Positions 36,028 to 47,146 are shown, numbered from the stretch's first letter. The stretch is 64,000 nucleotides of DNA from Anaeramoeba flamelloides (GCA_027625915.1 JANTQA010000036.1:9383001-9447000); one strand, 5' to 3'. Program-made: numbers and translations. Notes: a model not told the origin generated them from the letters alone.

Positions 36028-39000
36028 ATGACTGAAAATTTCTCTTCAAACAAAAATCCTAATGATCTTTTTGAAATTGTTGACAAATTAGGAGAAGGAT
36101 CATACGGTACAATTTCTTCTTTGAAAAGCTCTTTTCTTCTCTAAACTAATCTTCTTCTGGATTCTCATCTTTACTGAAAACTTTAACATTTAAAGGAAGT
36201 GTCCACCAGGCTATAACAAAAACAGGTCAAATTGTGGCTATTAAAAAAGTCCCAATTGAAGAAGACATTGATTCGATAATCAAAGAGATCTCAATTATGA
36301 AACAATGCGATCATCATCGCCTTGTCAAATATTATGATTCGTATTTTTTAGACAATGAGCTTTGGGTATTTGAATTATTCTTTTTTTTTTTTTTTTTTTT
36401 TTAAAAAAAAAATTTGAATCTTTGAATGCGATTTCTGAGAACGTGTTCGCTTCTGTGACAATTAATTGTTTTAAATATTTTTAATAACAAACGCAAAAAA
36501 AACAACAACACCAATCAAACCATATTAAAAACAAGATTGTTATGGAGTACTGTGGAGGTGGATCTGTAGCAGATATTATTGAATTTTCTGAAGTCACTTT
36601 CAATGAAGATCAAATTGCCTCTATTGTCAAATCAATCCTTGAGGGGCTTGTTTATTTCCATTCTCAAAAAAAAATCCATAGAGACATTAAAGCAGGGAAC
36701 GTTCTTTTAACAGACAGCGGCGAAGCTAAATTATGTACAATTTTCTTTTTTTTTTTTTTCTTCCCTTTTCTTTTTTTGATTTCTCCTTTTGTGTTTTTTT
36801 GATAAATTATCGATTTTCCCAAATGGATTAGAAAAACAATGTCAAAAATAATACAACCAAAAATTTTACCTTTCAAAGATTCGTTCAACCCTCTTTGAAT
36901 CAATGAAACTTTACTAACCAAATTACACCTAAATTTCACAAGATCGACATCTATTAATAATGTTTTTTTCCTTTTTTTTTTTTTTTTTTTCTTTTTTTCA
37001 TTTTATTTCAATTGAACAAAATTGTATAAAGATGGTGAAAATAGTATCACCATATTTCCGAAATTTTGCCAACAACAGTCTTGTCAATTAAAAACTACTC
37101 CTAAAAATGAATTTTATCATTTCTAGAAATTATTCAAAGAATTGAAAAACAATTTTAGTTTCAATTAATTCAATTAAAATTCAACCTAAAAAAAAAAAAG
37201 AGATTCAAAAAATTAATTTTTGTCGTTTAAAAATCTAATTCTTCCCAATTTCCTTCTTTTGATTTAATTTCATTATTTGAGGAATATTGGATTTGGTTCA
37301 GATTTTCATATTGACTAAACGACAAGGTTTTCTCGCTCTTTGATTCGAATTTGTTTTTATTCTTCCCTTACGTCTGTGCTTTTTTTTTTTTAAGAACTTT
37401 TGTTTCTGGAAATATTCTTTTTTAAATTACAAAGTTAATTTTCTAAAGGAAATAAAAAAAAAAAAACTAATCTAACATGGATAATATATAAACCAAAGAT
37501 TAAAGACAATCTACAAAACTCTATTAACTCTTTTTTCCACAAACTTTTAATAGCACATTTTCTACACAAAAATTTAAACTAATGGTGATCTCTGTTTCTA
37601 GGAAGACAAAAAGAGTTCTAAACTAAAATTCAAAATTTTTAACACAGCTTAAACAGTTCAACTAATCACAATAACCACAATTTCATTCAAATTGGAAATA
37701 ATTTTGATTTTTGAAAAATATGAAAATCATTTTTTCATCTTTTTAGTTTTTTTTTGTTTTCATTTCATTTTTTTGAATAACAAAACTTGTTTCGGTCGAT
37801 CAAAATATTTTTTTCGAACGATTGATATTATGTTAAAATTGAATTCTTTTAAATAGAAGAACTCAAATATAATTATTTGATGGTATCTAACTATTTGATC
37901 GATCAATAATTGTTAATAGAATTTAACAAATTTATCAATGCATTTTTTTGTTTTGCTCTCTCCAAAATCTTTAACACACCAATAATTTATTAGTATTGAT
38001 AATTATTTATTTTTAGTTTTGTGAGTATTGTAATTTATAAACAAGTATTAACATTTCAATTATTGGATGATTCTAATTTAATATTTCTTCGAGAATTTAT
38101 TTAAATAAGATTTTTTTTTCAAAAATTTAAATTTTTGTGTGTTAAAAATTTTGAATTGGAGTTTATATCCACAAGAACATACACAAAATTTTTGATTTGT
38201 ATCAATCTTAATTTTTTTTTTTTATTAATTTCAAGATATTTTAAAAAAATGTATCAACTGAAATAGTGAAAATTTAATCCTGTTATCGAAATATTTTTTT
38301 CTATTTGTTAATTCAAATATATAAATTATTTATCTGTTTTGCCAACAGACAAAATAATCTAAAAGTGGAGCTACCAATAAGTACCATTTTTAGTTGATTT
38401 TACACATCCAATTTATGAATTCTTAAATAAAATTCCAATTAAAAATATTTTAAAACAACCTTGGTTTGAGCAATTCTCAAATTACATTTATTGTTGATAA
38501 AATAAAACAAGCTAAATAAATGTCAATACAATAAAATTAGAAGAATTTAGATTATTTCTTCAATATTAAATATTAAAAAGAAAAATATACACCAGATAAT
38601 ATTCAGTGATTAGATCTAAACAGTCTTATATTTTTTCAATTTAATAAACCACAGCACCATTTTCATATATTTAATTTTATACAATTTAAATTATTTTTTT
38701 TTATTTATCAAAAATTAGTTTTATTTAATTGTTGAAAACTCAAAATAATTTTCTAAAAATGTCAAAAATTTAAATGCATTCAGGATTTATTGTTAAGGAT
38801 TTAGTGTTGAAAAGAATACTTTATCTGTTAAAAAACATTTAATCCGATAAAGAGAGAATTCTGAATTAACTAAATTTGTGGCTTTTAATTTAAAGAGTAA
38901 AGAAACACAGTTGTAAGAAAACTTTTAGACTTAATTACGTTTTCTAAAAAGAGAGTTTAATTGGAGATTCTCTTGAAAAAAAAAAAATAAAAATGATGAA

Positions 39001-42000
39001 AAAAAAAGAAAGAGAATAAAAAAAAAAAGAATTTAAAAATAAAGAATTGAAAAAATAAAGAAGAAAAAGTTTAGAATTACTGGAAATCGAGATGAATTTA
39101 TTTGGCTATTTGATCTAAAAACCATTTAGATTTTAAATTTTTTTTCCATGTAGCATGTTTAGTCATAGTGGCCATGAACTATTCCATGGTAATGCCATAA
39201 ATTTATTTTATGTTCATTTTCCTCAACAATTCACTTTTATCTTCATTAACTACCAATCTTAAAATCTTTGATTTTTTTTGAGGTATTTTTTTCCATTGTT
39301 TACTGTTTTTTTTTCATATCTTTTTACATACCAATATGAAATGATACAACATCAATTTTTTTTTTTTTTTCAAAAACATGGACATATTTTGGAATATACT
39401 CCTTCTCCCCCTTTGTATGTGTATCTATTCAAACCATTTGTGGAAGACTTTGGTTTGAATATAATTGATAATAATTTTCAGTTTAGTTATGGCTGCCCCC
39501 CCTAAAGTTGTTTGGAAATTAGCTAATTAATAAGATATCTTTTTAATTCCCACTTTTCACTCACTGTGGAGATTCTATTGTGACTTTTATGAACTTAATG
39601 AAAGTCTCATGAGAGTTTTTTCTTAATCTCTTCTTTTCCCATATTTTCTCATTCTATGTTTTCTATTTCATCCAATTTTTAAATCTTTCGCTTGATGACT
39701 CAAGTCTTTAGTGATTTTAGTTTTTTGATGAAATTTTCCTTTTCTTCTGAGAATCATATGTGAAGTGGGATAAATTCTAGTTTCCCATTTGAAAATGTCT
39801 GTATGGGCGCTTATTTGGGATTTGATTGACACTTTCAGTTTTTTATTTTTCTATTAATCCAATTATCTATTGTATTTGGTATTTGTGTTGGATAGATTAA
39901 AAATATATGATTCATATAATACCTGAGATAAAATTACTTCTTTGAAAAGTTGGATTCTGAGCTCATTTGATAATCTTTCGTTTGCATAAATATATATATT
40001 TACAAACTTTTTTTTAGTCAAAGGTGAATATCCAATAAAAGACATTTTTTTTTATAAATATCAATTATTTTTGATAATTGAACTTTAAAGAACAAATAAG
40101 AAATCAGTAGAATAATACATATCCAGGAATATAGTCATTTCCACTTTTAAGACACAAACTTTGAACGAAATTTGAGGCACAAAAATAATCAAATAAAGGC
40201 ACAAATTTCAAATTCTAGTAAAATAATTTGTGTAAAAAAAAAATAATTCCAAAAAATGTGTATTAATTTGAGATTTTTCTGTGCCTTTAATTTTGTTGAA
40301 AGTTTGTGTCTTAAAAGTGGAACTGGCTGTAGTTGATATCCGTATGAATCAAATCTATTAAATCCAATATATTTTCTTAAAAATTGAAAAATTAAAATTC
40401 TTCAAGTTAACCATTGAAAAAAAAACAACAAAATGTTCATTTTGAACCTTCAATTGAAGATCAAAGAAAATTCAAATAGAAATCAATATTATTTCTCTAA
40501 AATCATTTTTACTGTTTTAATAACATTAGAATAATGAGTTTTTACCAAAGTGACCAGAGATCTTGTAATAAAAAATAATTTGCAAATTGAATTACGTGTA
40601 AAAAAAAAAAAGCAAAATGTGAAAAGATTTGAAAAAATGATTTCAATTTTGAAATTTCCAAAATAAATTTTTTTCTTCGAATATCCATTTAAACCCATTA
40701 CACACATGTAATTCACACACTTCAAATTTGTCCCTTTGACTGAAAAATATCTAATATATATGTAAAAAATCTTTTTAACTTTTTCCACATTTTTTTCGAA
40801 TTTCCGATCTTATTGATCCATATACACAGATATTTGATTTTTCTAAATTTTGTTGATTTTACTGTTTTATCTCAACTTTACTCTTGATTTCATATTTGGT
40901 GATAATTGTATAAATATTTGCCTTGAGTTTTTCTATTATTTTGTTCATACTCTCCTTTCATGATTAAGATTAAGTCGTCAACCTACATTTGTTTCTGTTT
41001 GGCGTGAGGTTTTATTTTTTGCAATATAAAATAACTTATATATTCAAAGATTATTGGGGATTGAGGATTACCTCTCTGATAAACTTCTTTTTCATCACCA
41101 TCATATTATTGTGTTAACACCCCCCCCCCCCCCTCCTCCCATATTAGGATATTTTTGATGAATTTTAGTACTGTTTTAACTATCATTGTATGTGGTACTG
41201 AGTAAAAACATTTTGCTAAATCTATTGTAACTTTCCAGGTATTGCAGTAATTTTTTTTTTTCTTTTCTTCATTGAACTTATCCATAAAGTTCTTTACTGC
41301 AATTCTCATTCCAATTTTTTTTTTCTGTATCCAAATTGAGTGGGCTCAAAGTATTCCCACGATTACTCAATTTTTTTATAAATAAGTTTCAGGTAAATTC
41401 TTGATAGTGTATTGTTGATTGAGATTGCTCTATTATTCCAAATTTAAATGTATTATTATAATTATAAAAAACTTTTCATTTTCGTAGATCTTTTTGAAAT
41501 TTTAATTATATTTTTATCATACAATGATTTTTGAACAAGTAAAGCTTTCTTAATAAATGATATTATAAAAATTTATCACTCTTATAATTGATCTTTTATT
41601 GGAATAAATTAATTAAGAAAAAATATAAAATGTGCAAGTTGCACGACAAATAAACGAAAAATTTTACATCAATTTCCCAAATTTTTTTTTATCACTACAA
41701 TTAGAAGTAAAAAACACCTGGTTTGCACAAAACGGATTAAAAATGTAATTTTTTTTTCTGTAATTTAGGATCTTCCTTTTTAAACTCAGGTTTAAAATTT
41801 AAGTATTTGTACTATTTTTTATGGAACTGTCAAGTCTATAAAAACAATCGTAAAATCTGGTTACCTGAATTAAAAAAATTAATATATCTAATATTAAAAA
41901 AAATAATAATATTTCTAATATTATTAATAAACAAGATTCAATATATTTAATGTACCTAGTGGGCAATAAAAATAAATTTGAATCTTTAAAAAAAATTCTA

Positions 42001-45000
42001 AATAAAAATTTAGGAATTAGTAAAGTGTTGTCAGAGTGCCGTATAGTTCCGTAGAGTGACGCCAAGTGCCTCGATTTTTTTTAATTTTTGAAATAAACTG
42101 AAAATTTAATAAATTTTTGGTTTATTTCAAAAATTAAAAAAAACGTTACAACAATCTATTGATTTTCTAAATAAATATAAAACTCAAAAAAAAACTAACG
42201 AAAATCAATAGATTATAGAAATAAAACAGAAAACTCAAGAAAACCTAACTGCGTTTTTTTTTAATTTTTGAATCTTTAACAAAATTTCTAAATAAAAAAT
42301 TAGAAATTTGCAAAGAGTTAAAGTTTTCCAGAATTCAAAAGAATGGGAAAATTGGAAAAATGTAGATTTTTGTAGATTCTCGACATTTGTAGACAATTTT
42401 TTTTTCACAATCTGTTTGAAAATGATAAACATTGTTTGAGCGAAGCGAGACACTTCATTTATTATGACTTATTTTTAGTCTTGGTTTAAAATGGCTGATA
42501 TTTGCAAAGCAAACGTATATTATTTTTAATTTTCCATTAATTTTCTCAAAAAATTAATATACTTTGTGGGAATCGAACCTAGGTCAGGTGTTTCCCTAGT
42601 ACAACTACCGCCCTGAAAAAATCTACAAATGTCGAGAATCTACAAAAATCTATAAAAATTATCATCAGCCAAAAGAATAGAGTAAATACAAACATTTTTT
42701 TTTCTATCAATTATTTGAATTTTATTTTTCACAAAAGTGAAGGAAAATTTCAATTTTTATTTATTTTGAAAACATTAGAAAATTCCATTTTAAGCAAGTA
42801 TAATAAAGATATTTTGAATATATTTTCGAAAATAAATCGTTATTGATATTTATTGAATGTTTTATAGATACTTTTGAAAAGCTTTTTTTGTAACAATTTT
42901 TTAAAAATTAATTACATAAGAATCATTTTTTTATTTTGTGATTTTTAATCAAATTAAAATTTTCGTCTCTCTATCTTTTTTTTTCTACTTTATGTTTAAA
43001 AATGATTTGTATTTATTGTTTCTTCTCGAAAAAATAGAAAGTTTACTTCTCTTAAAAGAAAACCAATCAAAAATCAAAAATATTTTTTGTTTTGTTTGAA
43101 AAACTTTTTGATATAGAGTCTTTTGTGTATAGTTTTTGAAATTGAATTTATTACTCTTATTTTTTTTAAGCAGAGATCGGAATTTTTTGATTAACGAAAA
43201 AAAATAAATCAATATTAATTAAAACAATACTGGCATTTGTACAATAAATAGAAAAATATTTAGACTTCTTTTTCCTTATTTTTCTTTTAAAAGTAGAGTT
43301 TTCAAAGAAATATTATGAAATTTGTGATCTCTATTTGAACATTGAAATTGAAAAGAAAGTCCAAAATTTTTTCCCAATTTTTTTTCACATACCAGCAAAT
43401 AAAAATTTGATAAAAATAAAATTAAAGCACAGTTACAAGTTTTTTAAATGTTTATTTCTGGGAAACAGTGTCTTTTTGGAAAGGAAACTACAATAAAAAA
43501 ATTTAATTATTTTTTTTTCCATTTTTCGGGTGTTTGAAATATTCCCGAAAATACCCGAAAATCGAAAATACCCGAAAATTTTTTAACCACATAAAAAAAG
43601 GTTATGGACAACTTCGAAAAAACCCGAGGCCAATATACTCAGTTTCACAGTAAAATAACAATTTTACTTTCAGACAAAATATTTTTATTTTGAATTTTCT
43701 ACTTTAAACTACTCTAAAGAGGTTTTGGTACCTTGTGAGTATATTTGAGTAATTGTTGGTACTTATTAGGGTATGTGTATGGGTATGTCAGGGTATTGGT
43801 ATGGTGTGTGTTAGTATGCTATGGTTAAGCCAGTTCCTTATATTGAATGGGAAGTTAAATAAAGTTTGGTTTGGGTCACCGTGTGTATGGTATGTGTATG
43901 TATTGTACGATTAGATATTACTCGGTTATTTTAGAATTGTATTTAAGATTACAAAATTATAGATAATGATACAGAATTAGAAATTTTCTTTACAAGTACA
44001 TTTTCTCTCATTTAGTTAATACCATTTCGAAATGATTAGAAATGTTACATTCATCTAATATATCAAGCCCTTTCACACAAAATGGGTTTAATACTATTCC
44101 CAAAAATTTATATTTTTTGAATTTTGATATTTTCAGACCAAAAAAAATTTTTTTTCAAATTAAAATTCCAAATTTACCTTTAAACTGAGTATATTGACAC
44201 TCGTTTTTCTTTGAAGTTGTTCAAAAAGTGTTTTTATGTGGTTAAAAAATTTTCGGGTATTTTCGATTTTCGGGTATTTTCGGGAATATTTGATAGATTC
44301 CATTTTTCTATATTTTGTTTTAAAAACATACTCTTGTTCCTAATTTGAGTCTGAAAATTCAATTTAAAAACATAAAATCTTTTAAAAACAATAATTCAAT
44401 TTGACAATAAAATTTTTTACCTTCAAAAAAAAATTTTTTTTCTCTGAACAATTATATTCTTGAATTTAAACATTACTCAAAGGTGATTTTGGAGTCTCAG
44501 GACAATTAAGTGATAACATGGCAAAAAGAAAAACTGTGATAGGTACACCTTATTGGATGGCGCCGGAAATCATTCAAGAAGTTGGATATGATTACAAAGT
44601 TGACATTTGGTCTTTAGGAATCACAATTTTAGAATTGGCAGAAGGCCAGCCACCACTTAGTGAAATCCACCCATTAAGGGCAATTTTTTTAATTCCAAAC
44701 AACCCTTCTCCAACATTTCAAAATCAAACCAAATGGTCAAAAAACTGTCTTGACTTCTTATCAAAATGCCTTCAAAAAGACCCAAACGAACGATGGGGTG
44801 CTCAAGAATTATTAAAAGTAAGCATTACCATTCTCTCTTTTTATTCTCTTTCTTTTTAATTTCTCATTTTAAATTTAACATAATTGCCTTGGCTTATTCC
44901 AATTTTTATGATTTTATTATATTCCAATTTCAATTATTTTGTTATTTCAATTTTTATTATTTACTTTCATTTCAATTTTTATTATTTACTTTAATTTCAA

Positions 45001-45904
45001 TTTCTATGATTTGCTTATATTTCAAAGCATCCTTTCATTGTGAATGCAAAAAGCACCAAAAAAACATTGGCAGCATTAATTGAAAAAACAAAAATTTCCA
45101 AACAGGAAACCAATAAATGGGGGAACGAATCATCTTCAACAGATAATGATTCAAGTTATACCTCCTCAGAAATATCTTCAAGTACTGCTTCATCATCGAC
45201 TACATCTTCGTCATCTTCTTCAAATGTTTGTATTCCGAATATATAATTTTAACTTTTGTTTCTGAAAAATATGATCCATTCTCAAATTCCCTATAATTAT
45301 ATCTTTCTAAAACACATCATTTTTTTCAACTTTTTTTTTTTTTTATTATTTATTATTTTTTTTTATTATGAAAATTAGAGTTCAAGAAGTAACTCAGAAT
45401 CAAATGAAGACAAAAGTTCATCATCAGAAAATTCGGTTATCGAACCCAAATCAAAATCAAATTCTGAAGAATCAAGTAAAGAATCAGGGACAGTAACTAC
45501 AAAAGTACGAAGCAATTCTGCCAAAAATGAGGAAAGATCGACTTTCTTAGATTTTGTTAAAACTGAAAAAAATGAACAAACTATCGATAAAGATCAACAG
45601 CTTAAAAATGTTAGTTTTATTCGTTTCCATTCGAAAAAAAAAAAAAAAAAAAATCAATATATACTGATAATAATTATTTTTTTCATTTATTAATTCAATA
45701 TGAAATATTTTATCTTTCAATTAATTTTAATAGTATGAAAATTTAGGTCTACGGCAACTTGATGGGTTAATTAAAGTGCTTACCACAACCTGGGAAAATG
45801 AAGTCAAACAAATAAATGATAAATATGAAAAACAAATAGACTCAATTAAGAAAATCGCTCAAAAAAAAAGGAAAAAGAAAATGAAAAAAAAAAAAAAGAA
45901 ATAA
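36028..45904 (+). CDS. MST/Hippo-type Ste20 kinase with C-terminal SARAH domain
   Basis: Hippo kinases (STK3/4, Hpo) phosphorylate Lats/NDR kinases and pair through SARAH domains. I place seven exons at 36028-36106, 36196-36365, 36536-36734, 44483-44817, 45028-45225, 45379-45609 and 45734-45904, giving 460 residues (human MST1/2 are about 490). The kinase domain keeps GEGSYG (22-27), Lys43 in VAIKK, Glu57, HRD (131-133), DFG (151-153), the activation-loop KRKTVIGTPYWMAPE with Thr167, and HPFI. The DIKAGNVLL, VSGQLSDNMAKR and EIHPLRAIF segments are MST-specific. Residues about 285-404 are Ser-rich. Residues about 405-450 match a SARAH helix (LRQLDGLIKVL ... WENEVKQINDKYEKQIDSI), followed by a Lys-rich end. 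All active-site residues are present. Introns are 89-210 bp except intron 3, which is 7748 bp and full of repeats. Confidence 0.93.
37670..38170 (+). repeat. Dispersed repeat R3, copy 1 (in kinase intron)
   Basis: This stretch matches the reverse complement of 48930-49455 through many blocks, for example AATATGAAAATCATTTTTTC, GTTTTGCTCTCTCCAAAAT, TGTGAGTATTGTAATTTATAA and GTGTTAAAAATTTT. No terminal repeats or coding capacity were seen. Confidence 0.7.
38171..40007. other. Intronic, nothing recognised
   Basis: AT-rich intron sequence with no coding signal. A short frame at 39278-39505 has no motif. Confidence 0.4.
40008..40748. mobile_element. MITE-like element, family A, copy 2
   Basis: Inverted ends (AGTCAAAGG at 40016-40024; CCCTTTGACTG at 40732-40742) and interior sequence match family A copy 1 at 10702-11393 (AATATCAATTATTTTT, AAAGAACAAATAAGAAAT, GATTTCAATTTTGAAA, CTTCGAATATC). 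It is interrupted at about 40135 by a smaller element that is absent from the other two copies. Confidence 0.75.
40135..40330. mobile_element. Short inverted-repeat element nested in family A copy 2
   Basis: Perfect inverted repeats of about 22-24 bp lie at 40141-40162 and 40299-40320 (CCACTTTTAAGACACAAAC). They enclose about 135 bp. The other family A copies run through this point without it (10790-10830 and 16620-16650), which defines an empty site. TAG occurs at both junctions and may be a short target duplication. Confidence 0.75.
40920..41330 (-). mobile_element. LINE-like reverse transcriptase fragment
   Basis: The minus strand shows reverse-transcriptase-type segments in order: DLAKCFYSVPH near 41230-41195, RGNPQSPIIF near 41075-41045, and VDDLILIMKG near 40980-40950. 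The DLAK.F.SV.H form is typical of non-LTR (LINE) rather than LTR enzymes. The fragment is broken, with several interruptions, and contains a run of fourteen C on the plus strand at 41120-41133. Element ends are not visible. Confidence 0.6.
41331..41798. other. Intronic, nothing recognised
   Basis: AT-rich sequence between two LINE fragments of opposite orientation. Confidence 0.4.
41799..42060 (+). mobile_element. LINE C-terminal tail, copy 1
   Basis: The plus strand reads FLWNCQVYKNNRKIWLPELK, matching the FLWNCPAYENN segment on the minus strand at 50100-50290. It is followed by a similar A-rich 3' region (TTTAGGAATT, AGTGCC). A W-x-C-P-x-Y segment near the C-terminus is common in LINE-encoded proteins. 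Only the tail remains. Confidence 0.6.
42062..42345. repeat. Foldback repeat cluster, family F, copy 3
   Basis: Head-to-head modules (AATTTTTGAAATAAACTGAA with TTTATTTCAAAAATTAAAAA; GAAAATCAATAGATTATAGA) are followed by TTTTCCAGAATTCAAAAGAA. The order is the same as at 27560-27770. A TIR element has inserted into the last hairpin module. Confidence 0.65.
42345..42669. mobile_element. Small TIR element with tRNA-like interior
   Basis: A perfect 31-bp inverted repeat lies at 42363-42393 and 42622-42652 (TAGATTTTTGTAGATTCTCG at the outer end). The element interrupts a foldback-family hairpin. CAAAAGAAT occurs at both junctions (42336-42344 and 42670-42678), which could be a 9-bp target duplication of Mutator-like size. 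If so, the element is 42345-42669. No transposase is present. Confidence 0.7.
42563..42613 (-). other. tRNA-like box A and box B segment
   Basis: On the minus strand the sequence runs GGGCGGTAGTTGTACTAGGG, close to a box A, then about 15 bases later GGTTCGATTCC, an exact pol III box B, then CACA. The spacing is too short for a full tRNA: no anticodon arm fits, and the T stem does not pair. It is therefore a tRNA-derived relic or a compact pol III promoter inside the TIR element, not a functional tRNA gene. Confidence 0.6.
42679..43516. other. Intronic, nothing recognised
   Basis: AT-rich. A 75-codon minus frame at 42985-43212 has no motif. Confidence 0.4.
43528..44297. mobile_element. Long-TIR (Mutator-like) non-autonomous element
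   Basis: Inverted repeats of about 115 bp (43528-43645 and 44180-44297) bound 770 bp. The outer 60 bp are almost perfect and contain three CCCGAAAAT units. The direct repeat TTCCATTTTTC flanks both ends exactly (43517-43527 and 44298-44308), as expected of an 11-bp target duplication. Long TIRs with 8-11-bp duplications are typical of Mutator-like elements. The interior is GT-rich (GGTATGTGTATGGGTATG) without coding capacity. Confidence 0.75.
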
Positions 45905-46188
45905 TTTGAAGAAATTATTTGTTTATATACACAAATGTTTATATACATATATGAACACATACACCATCCATCCCATGTATGTATATATGCATCTATTTCT
46001 ATGTAGGTATTTATAAATAAAATCTTCAGAACCACACACAAAAACTACCACATATTTAAAGTTAATTCATTAAAAATCATTTTATATTATTGTGTTCTTA
46101 ACCAAAAAATTGGCAATTTTTTGATTTTTGATTGTTTTATATTTTATTGGTTCTCTTATGATCTGAAAGAAGATCATCAGAGATCACA

Positions 46189-46233
<45 letters not shown>

Positions 46234-46387
46234 TTAAATGAAAATCACTTTTTTATATATTTAGAAAAATATTTATTCAAATTATTTTGTAATTAGTTTT
46301 TTTTTTTTTTTATATTTTATAATTATAAAACAAGTTTTTTATCTTAAAATTTTATTTCAATTCTTATTTATTCGTTTTTTTTTTATT
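45905..46387. other. Downstream of the Hippo kinase, with TA microsatellite
   Basis: AT-rich 3' flank. A TA dinucleotide tract occupies about 46192-46230. Confidence 0.6.
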
Positions 46388-47146
46388 AAGGGATTAGCCT
46401 CACTAGAGATTTCTTGATAATCAAAGTATGTTGTAATTTGGTAAATGAAAAAAGTGCACCATGGCTCAAATAGTTTCTGTTACACTAAAGAATCCATTAT
46501 AAATCTTATTGCACAATAAATTATGACATTTTTTACTAATGATAACTATAAATATAGTCATTTTGGAAATTTTTTTTTAAATTCCTTTTCCAAATCTAAA
46601 AATAGTAACTCAAATAATAGTTTTCCAGGTAACAATAGTTACTTTTGGAAGTTGTGAATATGAATTATTATAATTTTTTAATTTCCAAGATTAACCCAAT
46701 AATCATCTACCTCAAAACCCAAAGACTGATTAGTTTTGTTTCTTTTTAATAAAACTAAATGTAACTTCATTAAATTTACAATATTTCAGAAATAATTTGC
46801 CAAAAGAATCTATCCGTTTTATTATTTAATTTTTTAAAAAAAATAGAATTTTTTAGCAACTAATAAACATTTCACCACAAATTTAAGAAAGATATTTTGC
46901 AACTTTGTAGTCTGAATATTGATAATTCAATCTTCAAATTTGTTTTGAATGGATATTTTTTTTTGAAATTTTTCGAGTTTTTTAATAATACTAAGGACTC
47001 ATTTTTAATTGATGAGGATCAGCAAATATCACGACTTGACTAATAGATTTTTTAGAAACATTTGAACCCTGTAGCACTAAGGTGGTTTACACTGAATGAC
47101 AACATACTTTAATCTTAACCTTCTACTTGGTAGATGATAATCCCTT
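46388..47146. mobile_element. TIR element with decayed arms of about 100 bp
   Basis: 46388-46490 and 47045-47146 are imperfect inverted copies. Shared blocks, read inward from each end, are AAGGGATTA, AAAGTATGTTGT, AGTGC and TCAAAT...TTTCT. About 550 bp lie between the arms, with no coding signal. The mismatches suggest an older insertion. Confidence 0.55.

Larger units (their letters stand above)
36735..44482. other. Intron 3 of the Hippo kinase, 7.7 kb, filled with repeats
   Basis: The intron lies between Leu149 and the DFG motif, splitting the Cys150 codon (phase 1), with donor GTACAA and acceptor CAAAG. In order it contains dispersed repeat R3, a family A MITE with a nested smaller element, a reverse-transcriptase fragment, a LINE tail, a foldback cluster, a tRNA-like inverted-repeat element and a long-TIR element. 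No independent host gene is seen in it. Confidence 0.85.

Noticed and set aside
36735-36802. Exon 3 of the Hippo kinase reading on to a stop at 36802
   Set aside because: The extension is poly-Phe intron sequence. The donor after Leu149 joins in frame to the DFG-containing exon at 44483.
42563-42613. Functional tRNA gene
   Set aside because: Box A and box B are present, but the spacing leaves no room for an anticodon arm and the T stem does not pair.
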